This document shows, one piece after another, positions 37,472-47,756 of a DNA stretch of 64,000 nt (positions within the stretch are counted from its first letter, which is position 1; each line of letters starts with the position of its first letter). A program made the position numbers and the translations under genes. The stretch comes from Rhizomicrobium electricum (GTDB lineage: Bacteria; Pseudomonadota; Alphaproteobacteria; Micropepsales; Micropepsaceae). Location: NCBI RefSeq assembly GCF_011762045.1, contig NZ_JAASQS010000006.1:124001-188000 (forward strand), read 5' to 3'. The notes beneath the pieces are model-generated. The model worked only from the letters and a program-made list of their open reading frames with translations. It was not told the DNA's origin and did not search any database.

Positions 37472-37573
37472 AGAGCATTTCACCGTTTCGCGGAAACCGA
37501 TGAACTTCTCTAGATTCTTTGGTTGTCGCGCTTTCGGACGGAAAACCGGTTCCCACTTTTCCTGAAAGCGCTC
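37472..37573. repeat. Alphaproteobacterial palindromic intergenic repeat
   Basis: About 102 bp, starting AGAGCATTTCACCG and ending in the complementary GCGCTC, with internal CGGAAACCG...ACGGAAAACCGGTTCCCACTT. This composition and the TTCCCACTTTTCC core match the short interspersed palindromes common in Rhizobiales and related genomes. A 17-base piece (ATTTCACCGTTTCGCGG) recurs at 26065-26081. Confidence 0.7.
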
Positions 37574-37657
37574 CTGCGCCGGGCTGGTATCCGTCAAACG
37601 GGTTGCCTAATAGGGGGAGCCGACTATCATCTTGATGCCTGAACGGATCGGAAACGA

Positions 37658-37834
37658 ATGACCACCGAAGCCCCCGAAATCATCGAAGTGGAAGACACCC
37701 GCGTCGCCTGTGACGGCGGCGGCGGACCGCTGGGTCACCCCAAGGTTTATCTCGAAATGGGCGACGAGGGGTTCGTCGAATGCGGTTATTGCGACCGCAA
37801 ATACGTTCTCAAACAAGGGGCGGAAGCCCATTGA
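37658..37834 (+). CDS. Zinc-finger (zf-CHCC) protein
   Basis: 58 residues, from ATG 37658 preceded by GGAA. The fold is the zf-CHCC type related to the mitochondrial complex I subunit NDUFS6: C18-D-G-G-G-G-P-L-G-H27-P-K-V-Y followed by V-E-C42-G-Y-C45-D-R-K-Y, giving a C-H-C-C zinc site. Alphaproteobacterial homologues are conserved and their exact role is unproven; a complex I link is an inference from the eukaryotic relative. Its stop overlaps the TTG start of polA by 4 bp. Confidence 0.88.
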   Translation: MTTEAPEIIEVEDTRVACDGGGGPLGHPKVYLEMGDEGFVECGYCDRKYVLKQGAEAH

Positions 37835-40698
37835 GCGCACTTCAAAAAGGCGACCATCTCTATCTGATCGACGGCTCGGGGTATCTGTTCCGCGCCTATC
37901 ACGCCTTGCCGCCTTTGACCCGCAAGTCCGACGGCCTGCCCACCGGAGCGGTGTCGGGCTACTGCAACATGCTGTGGAAGCTGATCGAGGACATGCGGGA
38001 CGGCGATAAGCCGACCCACCTCGCGGTGATCTTCGACGCCGGCAAACATACGTTCCGCAACGACATCTATCCCGAATACAAGGCCAACCGGCCGCCGCCG
38101 CCGGAAGACCTGATCCCGCAGTTCCCGCTGGTCCGCGATGCCACCCGTGCTTTCGGCGTCGCCTGTGTCGAACTCGCCGGGTACGAGGCCGACGATCTCA
38201 TCGCCACCTATGCCCGGATGGCGCGCGAGGCCGGCGCCCGCTGCACCATCGTGTCGTCCGACAAGGATCTGATGCAGCTTGTGGTCGACGGCGAGGTGCA
38301 GCTGTTCGACGGCATGAAGAACAAGCGCATCGGTTCGGCCGAAGTGATGGAAAAATTCGGCGTGCCGCCGTCCAAGGTGGTCGATGTGCAATCGCTGGCC
38401 GGCGACTCCACCGACAACGTGCCGGGCGTACCGGGCATCGGCATCAAGACCGCGGCGGAACTCATCAACACCTTCGGCGATCTCGAATCCCTCTTGGCCC
38501 GCGCCGGCGAGATCAAACAGCCCAAGCGACGCGAAACCTTGCAGACGAATGTCGAGAAGGCTCGCATTTCGCAAAAACTGGTGAAGCTCGACGATCACGC
38601 CGCCATCACCGAACAGCCCGACGGCTTCATCGTACGCGAGCCGGTGCCGGCCGATCTGATCGCCTTCCTTACGGCGATGGAATTCTCCACGCTGAAGAAG
38701 CGCGCCATTTCTCATTACGGCGTCGGCGATGCCGATGCGATGGTCGCCGAAGTCGGACTGACCGCCGAAAGCAACAAGCAGGTTGAAGCGTCCGCCGCAG
38801 CCAGCGGCGAAGTCGGCGCGGTGGCCGATCGTACCGCGATCCTGAAGCCGATCGATCACTCCCGATACGAAACCGTCACCAATCCCGAACGGCTCGATGC
38901 CTGGATCGCTAAGGCGCGGGCGCAGGGCTATGTCTGCGTCGATACCGAAACCACCTCGCTCGACGCCATGCAGGCGCGCCTGTGCGGCGTGTCGCTGGCG
39001 GTGGCGCCGAACGAAGCCTGTTACGTCCCGTGCGGGCATGTTCCCGCCGGCGGTCTCGATCTGATGGGCTCGCCCGATCTGGTGCAGATGCGCGAGAGCG
39101 TGCTGCTCGGCCAGTTGAAAATGCTGCTGGAAGATCGGGCGGTGCTCAAGATCGGCCAGAACCTGAAATACGATTATCTGATTTTCCTGCAGCGCGGCAT
39201 CCGCATTGCGCCGTTCGACGACACCATGCTGATGAGCTATGTGCTCGATGCCGGCCGGCAGGGCCACGGCATGGACGAGCTCAGCGAACTGCATCTGTCG
39301 CACAAGCCGATTTCGTTCTCCGACGTCGCCGGCAAGGGCAGGGAAAAGGTCACTTTCGATTGCGTCGGCGTTGCCGAAGCGACGCGCTATTCGGCCGAAG
39401 ACGCCGACGTCACCTTGCGCCTCTGGATGCTCTTGAAGCCGCGGCTGATGGCCGAAAAGAAACGCACGGTCTACGAGACGCTCGAACGCCCGCTGATGCC
39501 GGTGCTCGCCGACATGGAACGCGAAGGCGTGATGATCGATCCCGATCTGTTGCGCCGGCTGTCGAACGACTTCGCCACCGACATGGCGAAACTGGAAGAG
39601 GAAATCTGCAAGCTCGCAGGCGAGAAGTTCAATGTCGCTTCGCCCAAGCAGCTGGGCGAAATCCTGTTCGACAAGATGGGCATTCCCGGCGGCCAGAAAA
39701 CCAAGACCGGCGCCTGGTCAACCGATGCCGGCATTCTCGAAGATCTGGCGGCGCAAGGTCACGATCTGCCGCAGAAAGTGCTCGACTGGCGCACGCTGGC
39801 GAAACTGCGCGGCACCTACACCGATGCGCTTCCGACGTTCATCAATCCGCAGACCGGCCGCGTCCACACGTCGTATGCGATGGCGGCAGCGGCAACCGGA
39901 CGGCTCGCCTCCACCGATCCGAACCTGCAGAACATTCCGATCCGCACCGCCGAAGGACGCAAAATCCGCCAGGCCTTCATCGCGCCTGCGGGCAAGAAGC
40001 TGATCAGCGCCGACTACAGCCAGATCGAACTCAGGCTGTTCGCGCATATCGCCGACATTCCGCAATTGAAGAAGGCCTTTGCCGACGGTCTCGACATTCA
40101 CGCCATGACCGCGTCGGAAATCTTCGGTGTGCCGGTGAAGGACATGCCGGCGGAAGTGCGCCGCCGCGCCAAGGCGATCAATTTCGGCATCATTTACGGC
40201 ATTTCCGCGTTCGGTCTGGCGGCTCAGCTCGGCATCGCGCGCGGCGAAGCGGACGATTACATCAAGAAGTATTTCGCCCGTTTCCCCGGCATCCGAGATT
40301 ACATGGAGACCACCAAGGCGTTCGCGCGCGAGCACGGCTATGTCGAAACCCTGTTCGGCCGCCGCGTCCACATCCGCGAAATCGCCTCGAAAGTTCCGGG
40401 CCTCAGAGGTGGTGCCGAACGGGCCGCGATCAATGCGCCGATCCAGGGTACCGCGGCCGACATCATCCGGCGCGCCATGATCCGGATGCCGGACGCGCTT
40501 GCTGCCGCCGGATTGAAGGCCAAGATGCTGTTGCAGGTGCACGACGAACTGGTGTTCGAAGCCGCTGGCGCCGAAGAGGAGACGACCCGCACCATCGCAA
40601 AGAAAGTAATGGAAGAGGCCAATCTTCCGGTAGTGCCGCTCAGCGTCAAGCTCACCGTTGAAGCGCGCGCTGCCGACAATTGGGATGCGGCTCACTGA
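37831..40698 (+). CDS. polA: DNA polymerase I
   Basis: 955 residues from a TTG start at 37831. The TTG is preferred because it follows AAGGGGCGGAAG, couples to the zinc-finger stop (TTGA), and places HLYLIDGSGYLFRAYHAL at the N-terminus. The 5'-3' exonuclease domain (1-~290) has YKANRPPPPEDL, AGYEADDLIATYA and GDSTDNVPGVPGIGIKTA. The 3'-5' proofreading domain keeps its acidic residues (CVDTETTSLD, GQNLKYDYLIF, YSAEDADVTLRL). The polymerase domain has SADYSQIELRLFAHI, RRAKAINFGIIYGIS and QVHDELVFEA. It fills gaps, removes primers and serves repair. Confidence 0.96.
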   Translation: MSALQKGDHLYLIDGSGYLFRAYHALPPLTRKSDGLPTGAVSGYCNMLWKLIEDMRDGDKPTHLAVIFDAGKHTFRNDIYPEYKANRPPPPEDLIPQFPLVRDATRAFGVACVELAGYEADDLIATYARMAREAGARCTIVSSDKDLMQLVVDGEVQLFDGMKNKRIGSAEVMEKFGVPPSKVVDVQSLAGDSTDNVPGVPGIGIKTAAELINTFGDLESLLARAGEIKQPKRRETLQTNVEKARISQKLVKLDDHAAITEQPDGFIVREPVPADLIAFLTAMEFSTLKKRAISHYGVGDADAMVAEVGLTAESNKQVEASAAASGEVGAVADRTAILKPIDHSRYETVTNPERLDAWIAKARAQGYVCVDTETTSLDAMQARLCGVSLAVAPNEACYVPCGHVPAGGLDLMGSPDLVQMRESVLLGQLKMLLEDRAVLKIGQNLKYDYLIFLQRGIRIAPFDDTMLMSYVLDAGRQGHGMDELSELHLSHKPISFSDVAGKGREKVTFDCVGVAEATRYSAEDADVTLRLWMLLKPRLMAEKKRTVYETLERPLMPVLADMEREGVMIDPDLLRRLSNDFATDMAKLEEEICKLAGEKFNVASPKQLGEILFDKMGIPGGQKTKTGAWSTDAGILEDLAAQGHDLPQKVLDWRTLAKLRGTYTDALPTFINPQTGRVHTSYAMAAAATGRLASTDPNLQNIPIRTAEGRKIRQAFIAPAGKKLISADYSQIELRLFAHIADIPQLKKAFADGLDIHAMTASEIFGVPVKDMPAEVRRRAKAINFGIIYGISAFGLAAQLGIARGEADDYIKKYFARFPGIRDYMETTKAFAREHGYVETLFGRRVHIREIASKVPGLRGGAERAAINAPIQGTAADIIRRAMIRMPDALAAAGLKAKMLLQVHDELVFEAAGAEEETTRTIAKKVMEEANLPVVPLSVKLTVEARAADNWDAAH

Positions 40699-41198
40699 TG
40701 CCCGAGGACTCGACGCGCGCCGCTGGTCCGGTGGACATCCGTCCGCCGAAGCCGGGCGACATCGGCTGGATCATTCACCGCCACGGCACGGTGATCACCG
40801 CCGAGTTCGGTTGGGGTGCCGGCTTCGAAACCTGCATTGCCGAGATACTCGGCCAGTTCGGTCACCATCCGGGGCGCGAAGCCGGTTTCGTGGCCGAGCG
40901 CGATGGCGAAATTCTCGGATCGGTGTTTGTCATGCCCGAAAGTGAAGACGTTGCCCGTCTGCGCGTGCTCTACGTCGAAGCGGCGGCGCGCGGGCTCGGG
41001 CTTGGCAGGCGCCTGGTCGATCTCGCCATCGGCTTTGCCCGCGATGCCGGGTACCGCAAGCTCAAACTCTGGACGCACGAATTTCAGAAGCCGGCGCGCA
41101 CGATCTATCAGGCTGCGGGATTTCGCTTGGCGAACGCGGAAAAGACCCGCTCGTTCGGCGTCGATGTCGTCAGCGAAACCTGGGAATTGGACCTGTAA
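40698..41198 (+). CDS. GNAT family N-acetyltransferase
   Basis: 166 residues; ATG 40698 overlaps the polA stop (TGATG). The acetyl-CoA site is clear: RLRVLYVEAAARGLGLGRRLVDLAIGFARDAGYRKLKLWTHEFQKPARTIYQAAGFRLA. The N-terminus (VDIRPPKPGDIGWIIHRHGTVITAEFGW) resembles the acetyltransferase half of MarR-GNAT fusion proteins, here without the HTH. The substrate is unknown. Translational coupling to polA suggests shared expression but not necessarily shared function. Confidence 0.88.
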   Translation: MPEDSTRAAGPVDIRPPKPGDIGWIIHRHGTVITAEFGWGAGFETCIAEILGQFGHHPGREAGFVAERDGEILGSVFVMPESEDVARLRVLYVEAAARGLGLGRRLVDLAIGFARDAGYRKLKLWTHEFQKPARTIYQAAGFRLANAEKTRSFGVDVVSETWELDL

Positions 41199-42701
41199 TC
41201 ACGCCGCCAGCAATTCGCGCACGTCTCCGGCGCTCAATCCGATTTTCGCCGTGCGCTGAGTCAGCTCGCTCATGGCGCCGGCCGGATCGGCCTTGGCGTA
41301 CTTGATGTAGGCGGCAAGAAAGCCCGGCGTCGCCATATAGCCGATCACCAGATCGCGCACTTTCTGCGACAGCCGGCCTTCGGTAAACGTGCCCGCTTCG
41401 CTGAGCTTGAGCAGGGTCAGAACTTTCTCGACCGGGTTGGGCGAGCGCGCTTCGATGGTCTCGAACAGTTTGGTTTGCACCGTCAAGTCGTACGCCACGG
41501 AGTCGCACGCAGACGCAAGTTGCCGCTTGTCGTTTTCGTGGAAGCCGCTCGCCTCCGCCGCCGCACACAGCCCCGCCAGACGCTGCAGCCGACGGGACAG
41601 CGACACGCTGGAAATCTGGAACCGGGTCTTGAACGAATCCGCTGTCGCGATCCGGACTGCCTGCTCGGCCAGAATCTGCTTGCTGCGTGCGCCGGTGATG
41701 CAGGATTCGGCGAACAACAGCCAGTCGATCTTTTCGTCGGGCAGAACCGAATTGGACAGCCCCATCTTAACGGCTTCGGCAGTGACGAACCGTTTCGAGC
41801 GCAGGTCGAGGGCGGCCAGCGCGTCGTCGCGCTTGAGCACGTTGCCGGTTCCTTTGAGCACGAGCGCGGTAATGTCCCGGAACATGCGCATCTCGTCGTC
41901 GAGCGAGTCTTCGCGCAGACGTTCCAGGCTGTAGATTTCGTCGACGATGCGTTCGGCGAGGGCGGCATGCGCCAGCGGCAGCACGCCGCGCACCATCAGC
42001 GTGGAGATCAGCGGCATCGCATCGCCGTCGGCATATTGGACCTCTTCCGTCATGCCGAGGAAGTGATGCAGCAGCGCCAGCACGAAGTCGCCGAAGGTCT
42101 CGCGCGACCCGATCAGATCGTCCAACGCCTTGGGGGTCGCCACCAGTTCGCCGAGAACGACGTCGATGGCGCCGCGCAGGAAGGCACCGCCCTCCTTTTC
42201 TCCGGCCTTGAGGATCGCAATCAACCGCAGCGCTTTCTCGTTCCAGGTCTTGGCATCGCGCAGATGGAAGGCCAGGGCGCCGTTGAGGATGAAAAGACCG
42301 TCCGGCTTGGCCGCCAGCGCACCCGCCAGCGCCCCGAATTTATCCGCCGGCAGTTCGGGAAACAGCCCGTTGCGCTTGGCGCCGTGGACCTTTGCGATCA
42401 CGCCGTCGATCAGCTTGTTGAACTCGCGGATGATCTCCTGAACCGAACGCCCTTCCGAGGAGGCGCGCGCCACGGCGACTTGCTGCACGACGAACTGCAG
42501 CAGGGACCCGGTCGACTCGACGCGATGGAGCATCTCGGCGCGATGCAGGAGCTCGGTGGCGGTCAACTTGTACTTGGCGAGAAAGTCCGGCAGCAGCCGC
42601 GCCAGAATCCGCTTGGCCGGCGGCTCAAACAGGTCCTCCACCTTGGAGCAGGACCCTTGCCGCGCAACTTGCGCAATCTCGATGTGGAGTTTGTCGGCCA
42701 T
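41199..42701 (-). CDS. Conserved helical protein of unknown function, paralogue A
   Basis: 500 residues from ATG 42701 (ribosome site AGGTTTGGG). Almost wholly alpha-helical by composition, with no signal peptide or membrane segment. It aligns through most of its length with the protein encoded next upstream (42788-44509). Shared blocks: C-x-K-V-x-D-L near residue 20, then TATELLHRAEMLHRVESTGSLLQFVVQQVAV, ILNGALAFHLRDAKTWNEKALRLIAIL, EKIDWLLFAESCITGARSKQIL, SPNPVEKVLTLLKLSEAGTF and VRDLVIGYMATPGFLAAYI. No catalytic motif is evident. I do not recognise the family. Confidence 0.75.
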   Translation of the reverse strand: MADKLHIEIAQVARQGSCSKVEDLFEPPAKRILARLLPDFLAKYKLTATELLHRAEMLHRVESTGSLLQFVVQQVAVARASSEGRSVQEIIREFNKLIDGVIAKVHGAKRNGLFPELPADKFGALAGALAAKPDGLFILNGALAFHLRDAKTWNEKALRLIAILKAGEKEGGAFLRGAIDVVLGELVATPKALDDLIGSRETFGDFVLALLHHFLGMTEEVQYADGDAMPLISTLMVRGVLPLAHAALAERIVDEIYSLERLREDSLDDEMRMFRDITALVLKGTGNVLKRDDALAALDLRSKRFVTAEAVKMGLSNSVLPDEKIDWLLFAESCITGARSKQILAEQAVRIATADSFKTRFQISSVSLSRRLQRLAGLCAAAEASGFHENDKRQLASACDSVAYDLTVQTKLFETIEARSPNPVEKVLTLLKLSEAGTFTEGRLSQKVRDLVIGYMATPGFLAAYIKYAKADPAGAMSELTQRTAKIGLSAGDVRELLAA

Positions 42702-42787
42702 GCCCAAACCTGCAATCCAACCCGCTAAAGGGGGTTTAATAATTCCTACGAGTTTCCCTGCATCTTCCCCCCACGACGAATTCGCAC

Positions 42788-44509
42788 TCAAGCGGCTATG
42801 GTTTTGAGACCCGTTTCCGGCGTAATGCCGGCCTTTTCCAGCAGACGCATGAGATCGGCGACTGCGGCATCGCGATCCGGCGGCATACCGTCCTTGGCGT
42901 TCTGCGCGACATAGCCGGCGAGGAAGCCGGGTTTGCCGAGATAGCCGATCACCATCTCGCGGGCCCGGCCGGTCAGCCGCGGCGATGTCAGCGCATTGGA
43001 CGAGAGCAGCTTGATGACCGCAAAGGCTTTTTCGTTCGGCGAGGCATTGCGCTTGTCGATCGAGTCGAACAGCCGGCCCTTGCTTTCCACCGACGCGGCA
43101 ACCCGGTCGATGACATCGGTAATTTCGGTCTTGTGATTTTCCTGGAAACTCGAATGCATGACGCGGTCGGCGAGCTGCACCAGCTGCTGCAGCCGCTGGA
43201 TGACCGGCACTTTCGGCGACTGGAAGTGTTCCTCGAACAAAGGACCGGTGACGATCGGGGTGATGAAGGCGGCGAGACGGCGCTTGTTCTCGGCGCCGAT
43301 GATGTTCTCTTCCACGAACAGGACACGCTCGAGCTTCACGTCCGGCGCCTCGCCGTGCAGATACGGCGCCAGGCTTTCGCTGGTGATGAGACGCTGGCTC
43401 CGAAGCACGAAGGCGGCGATCAGGTCTTCGTGGCTGAGGTATTTGCCGATGCCGACGACGACGAGATTGGCGATCTGGCGCAGCGCCTTGAGTTCCTCTT
43501 CCAGCGAATCCGGAACCAGACGCTTGAACGAGCGGATCTCGGCAATGATGCGATCGGCGATCGCGCCGCGTGCGTTGGGCAGGGTGTCGGCGGCAAACTG
43601 CTTGGTCAGCGCGATGAGGCCGTGGTGGCCTTCGGTCTGATCCGGTTCGCGGCCGAGGAAAAGTTTGACCAGCGCCATCACCGCTTCGCCCTGATTGGCC
43701 TGGGTGCCGATCAAAGCCTTGAGGCCGGCCGATCCGGTCAGGATCTCGCCGATCAGCGTATCGATCACCGCGAGCAGAAGCTTGGCGCCGGCCGTCTCGC
43801 CGTGGATTTCGTCCATCAGCACCATCAGGCGGCGGACTTTTTCGTCCCAGCTTTTGGCATCTTTCAGGTATCCGGCGACGACGCCGTTGAGCAGATAGCG
43901 TCCGTCGCTGGCTTCAGCGAGTTTCTCGGCCAGAGCGGCGAAATGGCCCGGTTTGCAGGCCGCAAAGCGTCCCTTGGCGGTGTCGCGATAAACCCGATGG
44001 CAGGCCTGCGTGGTGAGCTCGCTCAAGCTGCGAATGATCTTGAGCACTTCGTTTTCGTTCTCGATGGCCTGGCAGACCGCGACCCGCTGGATCGCCTGCT
44101 GCAAGAGCGTGCCTGCGGCTTCGAGTTTTTCCAGCAGATCGGCGCGGTGCCCGAGTTCGGTGACCGTGACTTTGTGATGGGCGAGGTAATCGGGGATCAG
44201 CTGCGCGATCGTCTTGCGCGCGTGATACGAATAAAGATCGTCGACCTTGAAACAGGGCGTGCTCGGAACGTCGTCGTATTTGGGCTTGGCCTTGGTTTTG
44301 ATGGCGCCGTGCTCGAACACTTTCAGCGACAGGTAATCGCCGGAGGCTTCGTTGAAGGTCTCCTTGACGACCTTGACCCCGGTGGCGCCGGCCTTGACCA
44401 GTTCGTCGGCGAAGGCCAGGGCGTCGTCGCGTTTGTCGCGCACCTCGACCAGGCTCCAGCTGCCCGCGCCTTGACGTCTGAAAATCTCGTAGTGAACGTC
44501 CAGTGCCAT
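42788..44509 (-). CDS. Conserved helical protein of unknown function, paralogue B with extra N-terminal domain
   Basis: 573 residues from ATG 44509. Residues about 1-75 (HYEIFRRQGAGSWSLVEVRDKRDDALAFADELVKAGATGVKVVKETF) look like a small alpha/beta domain absent from paralogue A. The remainder matches A: PCFKVDDLYSYHARKTIAQLIPDYLAHHKVTVTELGHRADLLEKLEAAGTLLQQAIQRVAV, LLNGVVAGYLKDAKSWDEKVRRLMVLM, LERVLFVEENIIGAENKRRL, SPNEKAFAVIKLLSSNAL and REMVIGYLGKPGFLAGYV. It has no membrane segment or known active site. Both genes run in the same direction, 86 bp apart. Function unknown; a regulatory or scaffold role is only a guess. Confidence 0.75.
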   Translation of the reverse strand: MALDVHYEIFRRQGAGSWSLVEVRDKRDDALAFADELVKAGATGVKVVKETFNEASGDYLSLKVFEHGAIKTKAKPKYDDVPSTPCFKVDDLYSYHARKTIAQLIPDYLAHHKVTVTELGHRADLLEKLEAAGTLLQQAIQRVAVCQAIENENEVLKIIRSLSELTTQACHRVYRDTAKGRFAACKPGHFAALAEKLAEASDGRYLLNGVVAGYLKDAKSWDEKVRRLMVLMDEIHGETAGAKLLLAVIDTLIGEILTGSAGLKALIGTQANQGEAVMALVKLFLGREPDQTEGHHGLIALTKQFAADTLPNARGAIADRIIAEIRSFKRLVPDSLEEELKALRQIANLVVVGIGKYLSHEDLIAAFVLRSQRLITSESLAPYLHGEAPDVKLERVLFVEENIIGAENKRRLAAFITPIVTGPLFEEHFQSPKVPVIQRLQQLVQLADRVMHSSFQENHKTEITDVIDRVAASVESKGRLFDSIDKRNASPNEKAFAVIKLLSSNALTSPRLTGRAREMVIGYLGKPGFLAGYVAQNAKDGMPPDRDAAVADLMRLLEKAGITPETGLKTIAA

Positions 44510-44567
44510 GCCGTGCCCCAAGACCAGCAGGCACGCTACGAAGTTCACTTTAAATGCCGGTAAATGT

Positions 44568-45344
44568 TCAGGGTTGTGGCGGCAAAATTCTTGGAGTTGT
44601 ACCGCACAGCGGACACGCCGGATCGGGCTTCAATGTGACCGTGCGAAAGCGCGTATCGAGCGCATCGTACAACAGTATCCGGCCCGCCAGCGTGGTTCCG
44701 GCACCGGTGATTTCTTTCAGGATTTCAAGCGCTTCAAGTGTTCCCATGACGCCGGCCGCGGCCCCGAGCACGCCTGCTTCGGTACAAGGGCGCACACTGC
44801 CTGCGGGTGGCGCTTCGGGCAGAAAACAGCGGTAACAAGGCCGCCCCTCGGGTTTGAAGGTGGCGAGCTGGCCGGAAAATTCGGTGACCGCCGCGCTGAC
44901 CAGGGTCTTGCCTTCGAAATGGCAGGTGTCGGCGATCAGATGGCGGGTGGAGAAATTGTCCGACCCGTCGGCGACGATGTCGTAGCCGGAAATGATCGCG
45001 CGTGCGTTTTCGGGCGTAAGTTTCTCGGTGTGCGTGTTGATGGCGACATGCGGATTGAGCGCCAGCGCATTGTCGCGCGCCGAGTCCGTCTTCATCCGGC
45101 CGATATCGGCGGTGCGGTGCGCGATCTGGCGCTGCAGGTTCGACAGACTGACGGCATCGAAATCGGCGATACCGATGGTGCCGACGCCCGCTGCGGCCAG
45201 ATAAAGGATCACCGGACTGCCCAGTCCGCCGGCGCCTACCACCAGCACCTTGGCGGCGCGGATCTTCGCCTGACCGGTGCCGCCGACCTCGCGCAGCACG
45301 ATATGCCGCGCGTACCGCTCCAAATCCGTCTCGGAAAAGCTCAT
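44568..45344 (-). CDS. moeB: MoeB/ThiF-family adenylyltransferase (E1-like)
   Basis: 258 residues. It activates the C-terminus of a ubiquitin-like sulfur carrier (MoaD or ThiS) by adenylation. The ATP site VLVVGAGGLGSPVILYLAAAGVGTIGIADFDAVSLSNLQRQ, the D-G-S-D-N-F motif, the zinc tetrad Cys (CYRC and CPLC) and the Cys in RPCTEAGVLG are all present, with the C-terminal ThiF/MoeB region complete and no rhodanese domain. Choice between molybdopterin and thiamine pathways is not settled by context: no mo- or thi- gene is nearby. It runs in the same direction as the unknown paralogues and starts 237 bp from pckA. Confidence 0.9.
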   Translation of the reverse strand: MSFSETDLERYARHIVLREVGGTGQAKIRAAKVLVVGAGGLGSPVILYLAAAGVGTIGIADFDAVSLSNLQRQIAHRTADIGRMKTDSARDNALALNPHVAINTHTEKLTPENARAIISGYDIVADGSDNFSTRHLIADTCHFEGKTLVSAAVTEFSGQLATFKPEGRPCYRCFLPEAPPAGSVRPCTEAGVLGAAAGVMGTLEALEILKEITGAGTTLAGRILLYDALDTRFRTVTLKPDPACPLCGTTPRILPPQP

Positions 45345-45513
45345 GAGGTTGGTCTTACTGCGTTTTGGCTGTCAGGACGAATGCGGCTTTTGCGCAACAA
45401 TATGCCCTGGATGCGACAATTCCGGCCCTATGAATTGCCAATCCGATTCGAGAAATAAACGTCTAGTTTCTCCCATTGCGGTGAAACAAACAGAAACATA
45501 GGTTGGCCGCCAG

Positions 45514-45561
45514 AGGCGCGCGACGGGCAACCAACGACCGGTTTCGAGATCTCGCGCGCCT
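45514..45561 (+). promoter_or_regulatory. Long-armed hairpin in the pckA leader
   Basis: Arms AGGCGCGCGA (45514-45523) and TCGCGCGCCT (45552-45561), a perfect 10-bp stem with a 28-base loop, ends 9 bases before the AAGGA ribosome site of pckA. It could affect translation or mRNA stability, or be an operator. No clear sigma-70 promoter was seen in the 237-bp gap. Confidence 0.45.
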
Positions 45562-45581
45562 GCAAAGCTAGAAGGACTTCA

Positions 45582-47186
<1,605 letters not shown>

Positions 47187-47195
47187 TGGCGAACG

Positions 47196-47220
47196 GACGC
47201 GGAGGCATCGCCTCCGCGTC
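47196..47220. terminator. Bidirectional-type stem-loop between pckA and the convergent methyltransferase gene
   Basis: Perfect 11-bp stem GACGCGGAGGC-ATC-GCCTCCGCGTC with a 3-base loop, 10 bases after the pckA stop and 1 base from the stop of the convergent gene. The T-tract is weak (TTCAT). Confidence 0.7.
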
Positions 47221-47221
47221 T

Positions 47222-47755
47222 TCATGCCCCCGCGCGATAGGTCCAGACTGCGGCCGGCGGCAGGTTCGACCAGACGCGGGCGATTTTTTTCACGGTGGCG
47301 CCATTGGGTGGTGCGACCGGTGCGCTGAGACCGTAGGAGAACTGCACGAAGGGGGCGCCTTTCGGCATCACTGCCAGCGCGGCGGCGATGAGGGCGCGTC
47401 CGTGATCGCGCGGATAATTGAGCAACGGCAGGCCCGAGACGACGGCCGAGAACCGCATGGCCCCAGTGAGCGCCCGAAAGTCGAAGGCATCGCCTTGCAG
47501 CACCGTGATGCCGGGATAGACAGTGCGCAGCAGCGATGCGAACGCGCTGTCATACTCGATCGCGGTGAGATGATGGGGCGGCAATCCGGCAGAGAGCAAC
47601 GCCCTCGTCACCGCGCCTGAGCCCGGCCCCAACTCCAGCACATCACCGGAGAGATCGGCCGCCGCGGCGATGGCCTGAGCCAATCTCCGTCCCGAAGGCG
47701 CGATGGCGCCGACGCGTTTGGGATGGGCAAGAAAGCGGGCGAGAAACGCGGCCAC
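47222..47755 (-). CDS. PmtA-like SAM-dependent methyltransferase
   Basis: 177 residues from GTG 47755, 1 bp after the dnaJ stop. The N-terminal FLARFLAHPKRVGAIAPSGRRLAQAI followed by VLELGPGSGAVTRALL (SAM motif I), LTAIEYDSAFASLL, GDAFDF and VVSGLPLLNYP is typical of the phospholipid N-methyltransferase/PmtA and rRNA-dimethylase-like group. Such enzymes methylate phosphatidylethanolamine toward phosphatidylcholine. Substrate assignment is by similarity only. The dnaKJ location suggests it is expressed with the chaperones. Confidence 0.75.
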   Translation of the reverse strand: MAAFLARFLAHPKRVGAIAPSGRRLAQAIAAAADLSGDVLELGPGSGAVTRALLSAGLPPHHLTAIEYDSAFASLLRTVYPGITVLQGDAFDFRALTGAMRFSAVVSGLPLLNYPRDHGRALIAAALAVMPKGAPFVQFSYGLSAPVAPPNGATVKKIARVWSNLPPAAVWTYRAGA

Positions 47756-47756
47756 A

